From the NCBI GenBank assembly GCA_020628865.1, contig JAHDEJ010000003.1, forward strand, positions 62,001 to 126,000: DNA of 64,000 nucleotides, read 5' to 3'. This DNA comes from Acidimicrobiales bacterium. GTDB taxonomy: Bacteria; Actinomycetota; Acidimicrobiia; Acidimicrobiales; SHLQ01. A program made the translations under genes and the position numbers. Every line of letters begins with the position of its first letter. Within the stretch, counting starts at the first letter, position 1. The notes under the pieces were generated by a model. The model saw only the letters and a program-made list of their open reading frames with translations, ran no database searches and was not told the DNA's origin. Shown here piece after piece: positions 9,008 to 17,213 of the stretch.

Positions 9008-9189
9008 CGTGGGGGAGTACCCACGGTACTTGAGCGCCCCGGCGCCCTCTTCGGATACGGACGGGAATTACCTGATTCTCAGACTGCCCGGCAGGGAATG
9101 TCCTGACGGGTCGTGCGGTTTCGAGACCGACCTTCACCGCTCCCGTCTGCATGGAAAGCTGGAGCCGGAACAAGGATGGGGAGCGAACC

Positions 9190-9792
9190 ATGAAGTCGAG
9201 ATTGACCGCGGCGATCGCTGTGACGGCGTTGTTGCTCAGCGCATGCGGGTCGGACGGAGACGACGCTGCTGCCGCGTCGAGCACGACGGTGGTGGCCTCG
9301 ACGACCTCGCTCGACCCGACGACGACCGTCACCCCGGCAGAATCCTCCACGACCGCAGCACCGGAGGAAAGCACCACGACGGTTGCCTCCGAGGAAACCA
9401 CGACGACTGCTCCGCCCACCTCCACGACGACGACGACCGCTCCGCCAACCACCACCGAGGTCGCAACGACGACGGCCGAGTCGACGACAACAGCGCCCTC
9501 GACCAGCACGACGACCACCACGAGCACCACGACGACGACAACGACGAGCAGCACGACGACCACGGCCGCACCGGTCGCCGTCGACGGAGCGACCGTCTAC
9601 GCGGGCCGTTGTGCGTCGTGCCACGCCGCCGACGGCAGTGGCGGCCGCGGACCGAGCCTTCAGGGCAGCGGCGACCGCGCCGCGTGGATCGCACAGGTCA
9701 CCAACGGCGGAAACGGGATGCCTTCGTTTGGTGGCGGTCGCCTGACACCCGCCGAAATCGAAGCGGTCGTCGATCACGCACTCGCGCTCTGA
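9190..9792 (+). CDS. Lipoprotein with Thr/Ser-rich stalk and C-terminal cytochrome c domain
   Basis: A 200-residue exported lipoprotein. Residues 1-19 are a lipoprotein signal ending in LLSAC (lipidated C19). Next comes a stalk of about 110 residues made almost only of Thr, Ser, Ala, Pro and Glu. The C-terminal 70 residues are a small cytochrome c: haem site CASCH and a likely Met ligand in GNGMPSFGG. It probably shuttles electrons on the outer face of the membrane, held away from it by the stalk. The ATG at 9190 follows a GGATGGGGAG ribosome binding site. The redox partner is not evident here; the neighbours are an unrelated protease operon and a convergent aldolase. Confidence 0.82.
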   Translation: MKSRLTAAIAVTALLLSACGSDGDDAAAASSTTVVASTTSLDPTTTVTPAESSTTAAPEESTTTVASEETTTTAPPTSTTTTTAPPTTTEVATTTAESTTTAPSTSTTTTTSTTTTTTTSSTTTTAAPVAVDGATVYAGRCASCHAADGSGGRGPSLQGSGDRAAWIAQVTNGGNGMPSFGGGRLTPAEIEAVVDHALAL

Positions 9793-9811
9793 GCGCGGCC
9801 GACGGACCCGG

Positions 9812-10588
9812 CTACTGGCGGTAACTCGGGTCGATCTGATCCAGCAGACGCTTGAGCGCCGGCCACTCGTACTTGCCGAGCGGGAAGTGGTCGTACTGGC
9901 GCTTGGACAGCTCCCAGATGTCGGTGGGGCCCGCATCGAGCTCCTGGCCGGTGGCGTGGGCCTGCAGGAAGGCACGGCAACCCCGGATGAAGTAGTGCAT
10001 GACCATGAAGGCCTCGCCCGGCGTTTCGCCGACGGTCAGGAACCCGTGGTTCCGCATGATGAGCACCCGGTTCCCATCCATGTTCTTGGCCAGCCGTTCC
10101 CGTTCCTCCAACGTGAGCGACAGCCCCTCCCAGTCGTGATAGCCGATCTCGCCGTACAGCATCGACGTGTCCTGCACGAGGTGCTGGAACCCGTCCTTCA
10201 TCGCTGTGATGGCGAGCGCCTCGGGCACGTGGGCATGAAAGACGACCTTCCACTTGGGAAAGTCGTTGTGGATCGCAGAGTGGATCACGAAGCCGGCGGT
10301 GTTCACGTCGGCCGGGCCCTCGAGAACCGTGCCATCGCTGTCGACCTTGATCAGGTTCGAGGCCGTCACCTCGTTGTACAGCAGCCCGAACTTGTTCAAG
10401 AAGAAGTCGTGGTCGCTTCCCGGAACCCGCATGGTGATGTGGTTCCAGATCGTGTCGTCGTACCCGAAATGGGCGGAGAGCCGGTACATCGCGGCGAGGT
10501 CGACGCGCGCCTCCCACTCCTCACCGGTGAAACTCCCGGCGTTCGCTGCGGTGAAATCGTCTGCGGTGACTTCCCGGTTCTCCGACAT
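9812..10588 (-). CDS. Class II aldolase/adducin-family protein
   Basis: This 258-residue protein has the class II aldolase fold: the zinc-binding histidines in VVFHAHVPEA and the distal one in IMRNHGFLTVG. Members cleave or epimerise sugar phosphates or decarboxylate acid sugars using a divalent metal; others are non-catalytic adducin-like. It is the last gene of an operon with an oxygenase and a 3-hydroxyisobutyrate-dehydrogenase-like enzyme. A dehydrogenase plus class II aldolase recalls C4 acid-sugar (threonate/erythronate) pathways, but the sugar kinase of those pathways is absent. The ATG at 10588 follows AGGAGAGAACACG, a good ribosome binding site. Two 39-bp hairpin repeats separate it from the upstream gene. 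Confidence 0.82.
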   Translation of the reverse strand: MSENREVTADDFTAANAGSFTGEEWEARVDLAAMYRLSAHFGYDDTIWNHITMRVPGSDHDFFLNKFGLLYNEVTASNLIKVDSDGTVLEGPADVNTAGFVIHSAIHNDFPKWKVVFHAHVPEALAITAMKDGFQHLVQDTSMLYGEIGYHDWEGLSLTLEERERLAKNMDGNRVLIMRNHGFLTVGETPGEAFMVMHYFIRGCRAFLQAHATGQELDAGPTDIWELSKRQYDHFPLGKYEWPALKRLLDQIDPSYRQ

Positions 10589-10606
10589 CGTGTTCTCTCC
10601 TGTATC

Positions 10607-10645
10607 TCGCTCGACACTTCCGGTCGAGATCCGTGGTTGCGTTCT
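10607..10645. repeat. 39-bp hairpin repeat, copy A1
   Basis: First of two identical 39-base copies. Each begins with a small hairpin, CTCGAC-ACTTCCG-GTCGAG, followed by ATCCGTGGTTGCGTTCT. It lies between the aldolase and dehydrogenase genes of one operon. The same hairpin with compensating base changes recurs at 12515, 12575 and 12634. Confidence 0.75.
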
Positions 10646-10664
10646 GGTGGCGTTCGTCTTGTCG

Positions 10665-10703
10665 TCGCTCGACACTTCCGGTCGAGATCCGTGGTTGCGT
10701 TCT
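10665..10703. repeat. 39-bp hairpin repeat, copy A2
   Basis: Identical to the copy at 10607-10645, offset by 58 bases. It ends 2 bases before the stop codon of the dehydrogenase gene, so both copies sit in the intercistronic stretch and would be transcribed with the operon. Confidence 0.75.
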
Positions 10704-10705
10704 TG

Positions 10706-11605
10706 TCAGGTCATCTCGTGGAGCACGAGATCGTTGGCCCGTTCGATGAGTTGTGCGGCGAGCAGGTGCGCAGCGGTCGGACCGTAGTCCGCCTCCGTCT
10801 GCTCGTAGAGATCGGCGACCCTCGCCATGATCGGCAGATCGGCGCCGACCGTGCGGGCGAGTTCCATCGCCAAGCGCATGTCCTTGGCTGCATGACTGAT
10901 CGGGAAGGACGCATCGTAGGTTCCGGCAAGGATCTCCGGACCGTAGGCGTCGGCACAGTAGCTGGAGCCTGCGCTGTTCTGGATGAGGTCCAGCATCTTT
11001 GCCGGCTGCACCCCGCCTTTCACACCCAACAACAGCGCTTCGATGAGGGTGACCGTCTGCGTGTAGCAGAGCGTGACCTGGGCGATTTTCGCGACGATGC
11101 CTGCGCCATGCGGACCGAGATGATCGATCTTGGCCCCCATCACGTCGAGCAGCGGCATGACGCCGCCAACCGCATCGGCATCTCCGCCGACGAAGATCGA
11201 CAGCGTGCCGGCGGCAGCGCCTTCGGGTCCTCCGGAAACGGGAGCGTCAATGAGGTGGATGTCTGCGGTCTTCGCTGCAGCAGCAAGTCGGCGCGCCGTG
11301 TCCAGATCGTTGGTCGACAGCTCCACCCACGTGGACCCCGGGGTCATCGCCGACAGGATGCCGCTCGTGTCACCGTCGCCCACGCCAAGGGTCTCGATGT
11401 ACTTCGGGCCCGGGAGTGACGTGAACACGACCTCGGCGCCCTGAACGGCGTCGACCGCCGACTCGGCCGGCGTTGCCCCGAGCGCGACGATGGCGTCCAC
11501 CTTGGCCGGATCGAGATCGAGAACCTGCAGATCGTGGCCCGCACGAGCGAGGTTCGCTGCGGCCCCGCCACCAATGTTGCCGAGGCCGATGAATCCGATA
11601 CGCAC
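10706..11605 (-). CDS. 3-hydroxyisobutyrate dehydrogenase-family oxidoreductase
   Basis: A 299-residue NAD(P)-dependent beta-hydroxyacid dehydrogenase. It has an N-terminal Rossmann fold (IGFIGLGNIGGG), the substrate-binding DAPVSGGPEGA near residue 120, and the catalytic lysine in GAGIVAKIAQ. The position three after the lysine, normally Asn in this family, is Gln here, which may alter substrate choice. Family members oxidise 3-hydroxyisobutyrate, tartronate semialdehyde, L-threonate or similar acids. The start is GTG at 11605, 6 bp after the oxygenase stop, so the genes are co-transcribed. The exact substrate is unknown. Confidence 0.87.
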   Translation of the reverse strand: MRIGFIGLGNIGGGAAANLARAGHDLQVLDLDPAKVDAIVALGATPAESAVDAVQGAEVVFTSLPGPKYIETLGVGDGDTSGILSAMTPGSTWVELSTNDLDTARRLAAAAKTADIHLIDAPVSGGPEGAAAGTLSIFVGGDADAVGGVMPLLDVMGAKIDHLGPHGAGIVAKIAQVTLCYTQTVTLIEALLLGVKGGVQPAKMLDLIQNSAGSSYCADAYGPEILAGTYDASFPISHAAKDMRLAMELARTVGADLPIMARVADLYEQTEADYGPTAAHLLAAQLIERANDLVLHEMT

Positions 11606-11611
11606 GACGGC

Positions 11612-12472
11612 TCAGTCCACGAGTCCGTCGACGAGCACCTGTTCGCGGGCTCGGTGCAGGTCGGTGGAGCGCCCGTAATAGACCTCGGCGTGGTGCGGCC
11701 GGTTCATCCGCCACGGGTCGTAGACGTACGTCGGCAGCGCGATGTAGCGGGTCTTCGGCCCGACGATGCGGGTGACCCGATGCATCGAGAAGCGGCCCTT
11801 GAACAACTGCAGGTCGCCGGGCTGCAGGTCCAGTTCCCGGACGCCCTCGCGTCCGCCCTGGAGGATCGCCTGCACGCGTTCAAAGTTCTCCGAATCCGGC
11901 GTGCGGATGTCTGGCACGTACTCGAATACGCCGCCCTCCTCGGCCTTCTGGACCAGGATGCTGACGGTGAACTCGTTCCCATCGAAGTGCCAGGGGAAGT
12001 AATGGTCGGTCTCCATGACGCCGTACGGGTTGCGCCCCAGCGGGTCCGCCCACTGGTAGATCGGGCGCTCCACTCCGAGGCAATCCCAGATGAAATGCGT
12101 CATCACGTTTGAGTCGTAGATCTGGTTCAGCAGCGATGCACCCGGCAGGATGTCGCTGTTGATGAAACCGCTCATCCGGTACTGGTACGTGTTGATCGGA
12201 TGATCGTCCGGGAACTCCGGGTTCTTCGGCGAGGCATACGGATTGTGTTCCTGCGCCGCCCAGAAGGTCTGGTCGTGCAACGACGTCGCCTCAGCGAGCA
12301 TCGTCTCGACGGCGTCCGGGCGGATGAAGTCCGAGATGCGGAAGCACCCGAAAGCGTCCATTTCGTCCCGCGTGGTCGCGACCAGGTCGCTGCGGGCGCT
12401 GCTGTCCAGACGGTGAATCGGATAGCGGTCGAGGTCGACGACCGGTTCGAGTGCATCAAGAGCGTGCTGCAT
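11612..12472 (-). CDS. Fe(II)/2-oxoglutarate dioxygenase, PhyH-like
   Basis: This 286-residue protein is a double-stranded beta-helix oxygenase. The iron ligands are visible as HFDGNEF (H-x-D) and the distal His in FKGRFSMHRVTRI, with a following arginine positioned to bind 2-oxoglutarate. Such enzymes hydroxylate or demethylate small molecules; the substrate is unknown. It heads an operon with the dehydrogenase and aldolase. Start: ATG at 12472, preceded at 6 nt by TACACT on the minus strand, so it is probably leaderless. A TetR-type dyad (12491-12508) overlaps its -35 box, and the same site occurs at the dmdA-like gene. Confidence 0.85.
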   Translation of the reverse strand: MQHALDALEPVVDLDRYPIHRLDSSARSDLVATTRDEMDAFGCFRISDFIRPDAVETMLAEATSLHDQTFWAAQEHNPYASPKNPEFPDDHPINTYQYRMSGFINSDILPGASLLNQIYDSNVMTHFIWDCLGVERPIYQWADPLGRNPYGVMETDHYFPWHFDGNEFTVSILVQKAEEGGVFEYVPDIRTPDSENFERVQAILQGGREGVRELDLQPGDLQLFKGRFSMHRVTRIVGPKTRYIALPTYVYDPWRMNRPHHAEVYYGRSTDLHRAREQVLVDGLVD

Positions 12473-12478
12473 TCCGCC

Positions 12479-12506
12479 AGTGTAAACGAAACTGAACGAT
12501 CGTCCA
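12479..12506 (-). promoter_or_regulatory. Promoter of the oxygenase-dehydrogenase-aldolase operon
   Basis: On the minus strand: -35 TGGACG (12501-12506), 16-bp spacer, -10 TACACT (12479-12484), then 6 nt to the ATG. The -35 lies inside the operator, so a bound repressor would block RNA polymerase. Confidence 0.6.
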
Positions 12507-12508
12507 GT
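12491..12508. promoter_or_regulatory. TetR-type operator, site 1
   Basis: ACTGAACGATCGTCCAGT is an 18-bp dyad centred on ACGATCGT with only one mismatched pair. The sequence AACTGAACGATCGTCCA recurs exactly at 62590-62606 before the dmdA-like gene. The TetR-family gene at 13134 is the nearest candidate regulator (inference). Confidence 0.65.
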
Positions 12509-12514
12509 AACTCG

Positions 12515-12652
12515 CTCGGCACTTCCGGCCGAGATCCCCGGAACGCCATCCGGTGGGCTCCTGCGCTTGTTCCGCTCGGCACTTCCGGCCGAGATCCCCG
12601 AACGTCATCCGGTGAGCTCATGCGCTTGTTCCGCTCGGCACTTCCGGCCGAG
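12515..12652. repeat. Three hairpin repeats (family B) in near-tandem
   Basis: Hairpins CTCGGC-ACTTCCG-GCCGAG occur at 12515-12533, 12575-12593 and 12634-12652, each followed by ATCCCC. The spacing is 60 and 59 bases, and the DNA between them is also repeated with about five substitutions. Compared with copies A1/A2 both arms change together (GAC/GTC to GGC/GCC), so the stem is preserved. Confidence 0.75.
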
Positions 12653-12668
12653 ATCCCCTTGCTGCTGG

Positions 12669-13079
12669 CTAGGGGAGCGTGTCGGGGTCGAGGCCGTCTC
12701 GATACATCCAGTGGCCGTCGACGCGTTCGAAGGTGCTGAACTCGTGCAGTTCGAGCTTCGCTCCGCCGCGTTCGAACCGGGCCCGAAACTCCACCGCGCC
12801 CATCGAATCCAGCGCGCCGCCGCGTTCGGTCCGAACGACCTCGAGGCCATGCCACGCAACGTCGGTGGAGAACTCGACGGACGCCGGTCGGGTGTCCGGA
12901 TGCCACGACGAAAGCACGAACGCGCCGAGTTCAAGGACATAGGCGCTGTACCGCGCCCGCATGAGCGCCTCGGCCGTCACACCCAATCCTGCACCATTGG
13001 CATGCACTGGCCCGCAGCAGCGGCCGTACGCCCGACCCGCTCCGCAAGGACAGGTCTCCATGTCGGCGATGTGTCGCAT
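12669..13079 (-). CDS. YchJ/UPF0225-family SEC-C-like protein
   Basis: A 136-residue cytosolic protein. It opens with a zinc-binding SEC-C-like motif (CPCGAG...GRCCGP, residues 10-22) followed by LMRARYSAYVLELGAFVLSSWH, the core of the YchJ family, an NTF2-like fold of unknown function. I chose ATG 13079 because a TAGCGT -10 box ends 7 nt before it on the minus strand, fitting leaderless transcription; ATG 13061, six codons later, would also keep the Cys motif. It is divergent from the TetR gene, and nothing links it to the flanking pathways. Confidence 0.85.
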   Translation of the reverse strand: MRHIADMETCPCGAGRAYGRCCGPVHANGAGLGVTAEALMRARYSAYVLELGAFVLSSWHPDTRPASVEFSTDVAWHGLEVVRTERGGALDSMGAVEFRARFERGGAKLELHEFSTFERVDGHWMYRDGLDPDTLP

Positions 13080-13086
13080 GTCCGGC

Positions 13087-13092
13087 ACGCTA
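13087..13092 (-). promoter_or_regulatory. -10 box of the YchJ-like gene
   Basis: Minus-strand TAGCGT, 7 nt before ATG 13079, with no ribosome binding site between; this decides the start. Confidence 0.45.
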
Positions 13093-13118
13093 CCGCCGGG
13101 TCCGCATGGTGGGGCTGG

Positions 13119-13124
13119 TACGGT
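13119..13124 (+). promoter_or_regulatory. -10 box of the TetR-family gene
   Basis: TACGGT, 9 nt before ATG 13134; probably leaderless. The divergent -10 box of the YchJ-like gene lies 26 bp away. I see no copy of the ACGATCGT operator here, so autoregulation is not supported. Confidence 0.45.
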
Positions 13125-13133
13125 CGATTCGTC

Positions 13134-13697
13134 ATGGCGCGTACGGAAACACAGGATCAGATCCTCGATGCGGTGCAATCGGTCATCGTCCGAGATGGCG
13201 TTCGCGGCGCGAGCATGCGCCAGGTCGCACAGGAAGCCGACGTCTCGCTCGGCCTCCTCAGCTACCACTTCGACGACAAGGATTCCCTGATCCTTGCGGC
13301 GTTCGTGCGGGCCGCCACCGACATCCTCCAGACCTGCACCGCAGCCGCAGAGGCCGTCGAAGACCCGGCCGACCGTGTCCGGGCCTACCTCCGGGGCGCC
13401 TTCACCGACGACTTCCTCGATGGCGACTACCTGCGCCTCCGCGTCTCGCTCTGGGCCGTGGCGCTCACCGACCCCGACATCTCGAAACTCGACGACGAGC
13501 ACTACACCAAATACGCCAGCGGCATGCGTGACCTGCTGGCGCTGGCCCGCCCGGATCTGGATTCGACCGAGGTTCGCGAACGCGTCGCCGACGTCATCGC
13601 GACCTCGAACGGGATGTGGCTGGACTGGGCCCGCTGGCAGAACGACGCCCGCCTCGAACGCGGCCTGTCGCTGTGCGAGCGCATCGCGCTCGATTGA
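13134..13697 (+). CDS. TetR-family transcriptional regulator (BetI-like)
   Basis: A 187-residue regulator. The N-terminal helix-turn-helix reads ASMRQVAQEADVSLGLLSYHF at about residues 27-47, a BetI/AcrR-type arrangement. The C-terminal ligand domain (to residue 187) contains a Trp-rich stretch, GMWLDWARW, that could line an inducer pocket. It lies between the oxygenase operon, whose promoter has a TetR-type dyad, and the amidohydrolase operon. It is the only TetR gene in the window, so it is the best candidate to bind that dyad and its copies near the dmdA-like gene, but no direct evidence ties them together. Confidence 0.88.
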   Translation: MARTETQDQILDAVQSVIVRDGVRGASMRQVAQEADVSLGLLSYHFDDKDSLILAAFVRAATDILQTCTAAAEAVEDPADRVRAYLRGAFTDDFLDGDYLRLRVSLWAVALTDPDISKLDDEHYTKYASGMRDLLALARPDLDSTEVRERVADVIATSNGMWLDWARWQNDARLERGLSLCERIALD

Positions 13698-13719
13698 CGA
13701 CCGCCCCGTTCCCCGGGCC

Positions 13720-13725
13720 TACACT
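13720..13725 (+). promoter_or_regulatory. -10 box of the amidohydrolase operon
   Basis: TACACT, 6 nt before ATG 13732; leaderless pattern. TTGACG at 13694-13699 is a possible -35, but the 20-bp spacer is long. Confidence 0.45.
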
Positions 13726-13731
13726 CCGGCC

Positions 13732-15552
13732 ATGGGGGAACAAGACAACGCACGGACACGCATCCTCGTGGCGTCCGAGATCGTCACGATGCATGCCGGA
13801 TGTCCCTCGGCGACGGCCGTCGCCGTCCGTGATGATCGGATCGTTGCCATCGGCGACCTCACACAGGTACGAGCAGCGGTTGGCGACGACGTGCCGGTCG
13901 ACCGGACCCACGAAGCGGACGTCCTGCTCCCCGGGCTGATCGACCAACACCTGCATCCGGTGCTCGGCGCCGGCACGCTCACGATGGAGGTGATCGCGAC
14001 CGAGGACTGGATCCTCCCAGATCGAACGTTCCCCGCCGCCCACAGCCACGAGGAGTACGTCCGACTGCTTCAGGAGGCGGAGGCCCGCACGCCGGAGGGC
14101 GAGTGGTTGCTGTCCTGGGGCTGGCACCGGCTCTGGCATGGGCAGGTCGACCGCCCGCTGCTGGACTCGATCTCGTCCACCCGGCCGATCGCGATCTGGC
14201 AACGGTCGTGCCACGAGTTCGTGCTCAACACCGTGGCGCTCGACGAACTCGGCATCGACGAGGACCTGCTGGCCACCGACCCTGACGCGGGCGCCATGGT
14301 GGATCTCCCCGCCGGTCACTTCTGGGAGAAGGGCGCCTTCGTGCTGCTCTTCGGCCGCCTGACGCCGATCATCTTCAGCCCGGAGCGGTTCACCCGCGGG
14401 CTGCATCAGATGGTTCGCTACCTCCACCTCAACGGCGTGACCGCATTCAACGAACCCGGCGCGATCCTGCCGCCGGGTGCATGGGAGCTGTACGAGGCCA
14501 TCCTCGGCCATGAGGACACGCCGTTCACGAGCACCTTCGTGACCGATGGTCGGGCCCTCGCACAAGCCGGCGTCCCGCACGACAAGACGCTCGAGTTGGC
14601 CGAGCGAGACCTCGCCCGAGCGCCGAGTGGGAAGGTCCGGTTCTTCCCGAAACAGGTGAAGCTCTTCGCCGACGGGGCGATCATCAGTCAGCTGATGCAG
14701 ATGAAGGAGCCGTACCTCGACGCCGACGGCAACCCGAACCCGGAGCATCACGGCGAGTGGATCCTCACGCCGGATGTGCTCGAGGAGCGAACCAAGCTCT
14801 ATTGGGACGCCGGGTTTCAGATCCACATCCACGTCAACGGCGATCTCGGCCTCGAGGTCGTGCTCGACACGATCGAACGGCGCATGGCCGAGCATCCGCG
14901 ACCCGACCACCGGACCGTGATCGTACACTTTGCGAACTCGACCGAGGAACAGGTCGACCGGATCGCACGGCTCGGGGCCATCGTCTCCTCGAATCCGTAC
15001 TATCCGGTTGGGTTCGCCGACAAGTACGGCGAGATCGGTCTCGGACCGGAGCGGGCGGACGTGATGACGCGAAACGGTTCTGTGGTGGAGCGTTCGATTC
15101 CCCTCTCGTTCCACTCCGACCTGCCCATGGGACGAAGCGACCCCATCGGAATGATGGACTGCGCCGTCAACCGGAGGACCGTGACGGGGCGGGTGGCCGG
15201 GCCCGAACAACGAATCAGCGTGGAGGCAGCGCTGCGCGCCGTCACGATCGACGCCGCCCACTCCTGGCGCCAGGAACACGAACTCGGGAGCATCGAGCCC
15301 GGGAAGAAGGCCAACTTCACCGTCGTCGACCGGAGCCCCCTCACCATCGACCCCGAACGGCTCGACGATCTTCGCGTGATCGGCACCGTCTTCGAAGGGC
15401 GATGGTTCCCGGTGCCCGCCGGAGCAAAGGGGCGCGGCACGGCGCTCGCGAAGGTCGTTCCCGGACCCGGCTGCGACGACGACCACCGAGGCTGCATCTG
15501 CAGCGCAGCCCGAGACCTTGCCGCACACATCGACCTCACTGGAGCAGCATGA
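13732..15552 (+). CDS. Amidohydrolase family 3 protein (YtcJ-like), first copy
   Basis: A 606-residue metal-dependent hydrolase of the YtcJ type: an N-terminal beta-sandwich strand, the metal-binding H-x-H in IDQHLHP, a candidate bridging lysine in KQVKLFADG, histidines in FQIHIHVNGD and VIVHFAN, and the catalytic Asp in FHSDLPMG. Family members remove acyl or formyl groups from amides and amino acids; the substrate is unknown. It heads a 4-gene operon with 4-bp overlaps. It differs from its neighbour by a C-terminal tail rich in Cys, Asp and His (GCDDDHRGCIC, about residues 582-592) that could bind metal. The ATG at 13732 is leaderless. Confidence 0.85.
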   Translation: MGEQDNARTRILVASEIVTMHAGCPSATAVAVRDDRIVAIGDLTQVRAAVGDDVPVDRTHEADVLLPGLIDQHLHPVLGAGTLTMEVIATEDWILPDRTFPAAHSHEEYVRLLQEAEARTPEGEWLLSWGWHRLWHGQVDRPLLDSISSTRPIAIWQRSCHEFVLNTVALDELGIDEDLLATDPDAGAMVDLPAGHFWEKGAFVLLFGRLTPIIFSPERFTRGLHQMVRYLHLNGVTAFNEPGAILPPGAWELYEAILGHEDTPFTSTFVTDGRALAQAGVPHDKTLELAERDLARAPSGKVRFFPKQVKLFADGAIISQLMQMKEPYLDADGNPNPEHHGEWILTPDVLEERTKLYWDAGFQIHIHVNGDLGLEVVLDTIERRMAEHPRPDHRTVIVHFANSTEEQVDRIARLGAIVSSNPYYPVGFADKYGEIGLGPERADVMTRNGSVVERSIPLSFHSDLPMGRSDPIGMMDCAVNRRTVTGRVAGPEQRISVEAALRAVTIDAAHSWRQEHELGSIEPGKKANFTVVDRSPLTIDPERLDDLRVIGTVFEGRWFPVPAGAKGRGTALAKVVPGPGCDDDHRGCICSAARDLAAHIDLTGAA

Positions 15553-17213
15553 GCACGACCATCTACCCCGCTCGACGGGTGATCACCATGAACCCGTCCA
15601 CGCCGGACGCCCCCGCCGTGGCGGTCCGTGATGGACGCGTGCTCGCAGTTGGCGCAGTCGACGACTTGCAACGCTGGGGCGACGCAAGGGTCGACGATCG
15701 CTTCCGGGATCATGTGCTCACCCCCGGGTTCGTCGAGGCACACACGCACGTCATGGCCGGGGGCGTCTGGCAATACCCGTACGTGGGCTTCTTCGACCGT
15801 GCGGACCCGCAGGGCAAGGTCTGGGCGGGGTGCCGGAGCATCGAAGAGGTTCTCGACCGACTCATCCAGCAGGAATCCACGATGACGGATCCCGCAGCAC
15901 CGCTCATGGCATGGGGCCTCGATCCGCTCTATTTCCCCGGTGAGCGGCTGGTCGCCAAACACCTGGATCGCGTGTCCGAGCATCGACCGATCTTCGTGTA
16001 TCACGCATCCGGCCACCTGGCGACGGTGAACACGGCGATGCTGCACAAGTCGGAAATCAACGCGAACACGCCGACGCCGGGGGTGGCACGCAACGCCGAT
16101 GGGACGCCGAACGGCGAACTGCAGGAGCCGGCAGCGATGAGCCTCGCAGTCGGAATCATGGAGATGATGCAGGCGGCGTTCGCCGCCGACGACTCGAAGT
16201 GGAACTACGCGTGGGAGGCACGCAACGCCGGCCACACGCTCGTCACCGACCTCGGCACCACGAACGTCGGCAGCGAAGAACGTCTGGCTTCGTGGCGACG
16301 CGTCACCGACGACCCGACCTACCCCTCGCGGGTCATGGTGGCCGGCTCCGGGATGTTCGGTGGACCCGCCGACCCGGCAGAACTGGCCCAGATCGTCCGC
16401 CGACTGCGCGACGAGTCGTGCACCGACAAACTCAAGTTCGGCATCATCAAGATCGTGCTCGACGGTTCGATCCAGGGCTACACGGCTCGCGTCGGCTTTC
16501 CCGGCTACTACGACCCGCCGGCCGAACATCCGGGCAACGGCCTGTGGCTCGTTCCACCGGAACAGATGGTCGACATGGTGTCGATCCATCACGAGGCCGG
16601 GCTGACCGTGCACTGCCATTGCAACGGCGACCAGGCGTCGCAGGTGTTCATCGACGCGGTCGAGGCCGCACTCGAGCGGCACCCGCGCTGGGATCATCGC
16701 CACACGGTCCAACACTGCCAGATGACCCGTCCCGCCCAGTACCGGCAGATGGCTGCGCTCGGAATGAGCGCAAACATCTTCTCGAACCACATCTTCCACT
16801 GGGGGGACCAACATCGGGACTCCACCCTCGGACCCGAGCGGGCCGCCGGAATGGATGCATGCGCCACTGCGCTTCGCGAGGGTGTGCGTTTCTCGATCCA
16901 TTCGGACACGCCGATCACGCCGATGGGCCACCTCCATGTGATGTGGTGCGCCGTCAACCGCCTGACGGCCTCGGGCGACGTGCTTGGGCCTGAGGAGCGC
17001 ATCTCGGTCATGGCGGCGCTGGAAGCAGCCACGCTCGGCGGCGCCCACCAGCTCAAGCTGGACCACGAGATCGGCTCCATCGAAGCAGGCAAGTGGGCCG
17101 ACTTCGCCGTGCTCGAGGACGACCCGTTCGCCGTCGACCCGACCGACCTCAAGTCGATCCCGGTGTGGGGCACCGTTCTCGGCGGAACCCCCTTCGAGGC
17201 CACTCGCGGGTGA
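15549..17213 (+). CDS. Amidohydrolase family 3 protein (YtcJ-like), second copy
   Basis: A 554-residue paralogue of the upstream gene. It shows the same landmarks: VEAHTHV, a lysine in GIIKIVLDGSIQG, LTVHCHCNGDQ, HTVQHCQM, and the Asp in IHSDTPITPMG. The ATG at 15549 overlaps the previous stop by 4 bp, so the pair is translated together. Two divergent copies in tandem suggest related amide or ester substrates, or successive steps. It lacks the Cys-rich tail of the first copy. A downstream CobW-type GTPase may supply the metal and an amidase may act on the same compound (inference from operon structure). Confidence 0.85.
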   Translation: MSTTIYPARRVITMNPSTPDAPAVAVRDGRVLAVGAVDDLQRWGDARVDDRFRDHVLTPGFVEAHTHVMAGGVWQYPYVGFFDRADPQGKVWAGCRSIEEVLDRLIQQESTMTDPAAPLMAWGLDPLYFPGERLVAKHLDRVSEHRPIFVYHASGHLATVNTAMLHKSEINANTPTPGVARNADGTPNGELQEPAAMSLAVGIMEMMQAAFAADDSKWNYAWEARNAGHTLVTDLGTTNVGSEERLASWRRVTDDPTYPSRVMVAGSGMFGGPADPAELAQIVRRLRDESCTDKLKFGIIKIVLDGSIQGYTARVGFPGYYDPPAEHPGNGLWLVPPEQMVDMVSIHHEAGLTVHCHCNGDQASQVFIDAVEAALERHPRWDHRHTVQHCQMTRPAQYRQMAALGMSANIFSNHIFHWGDQHRDSTLGPERAAGMDACATALREGVRFSIHSDTPITPMGHLHVMWCAVNRLTASGDVLGPEERISVMAALEAATLGGAHQLKLDHEIGSIEAGKWADFAVLEDDPFAVDPTDLKSIPVWGTVLGGTPFEATRG

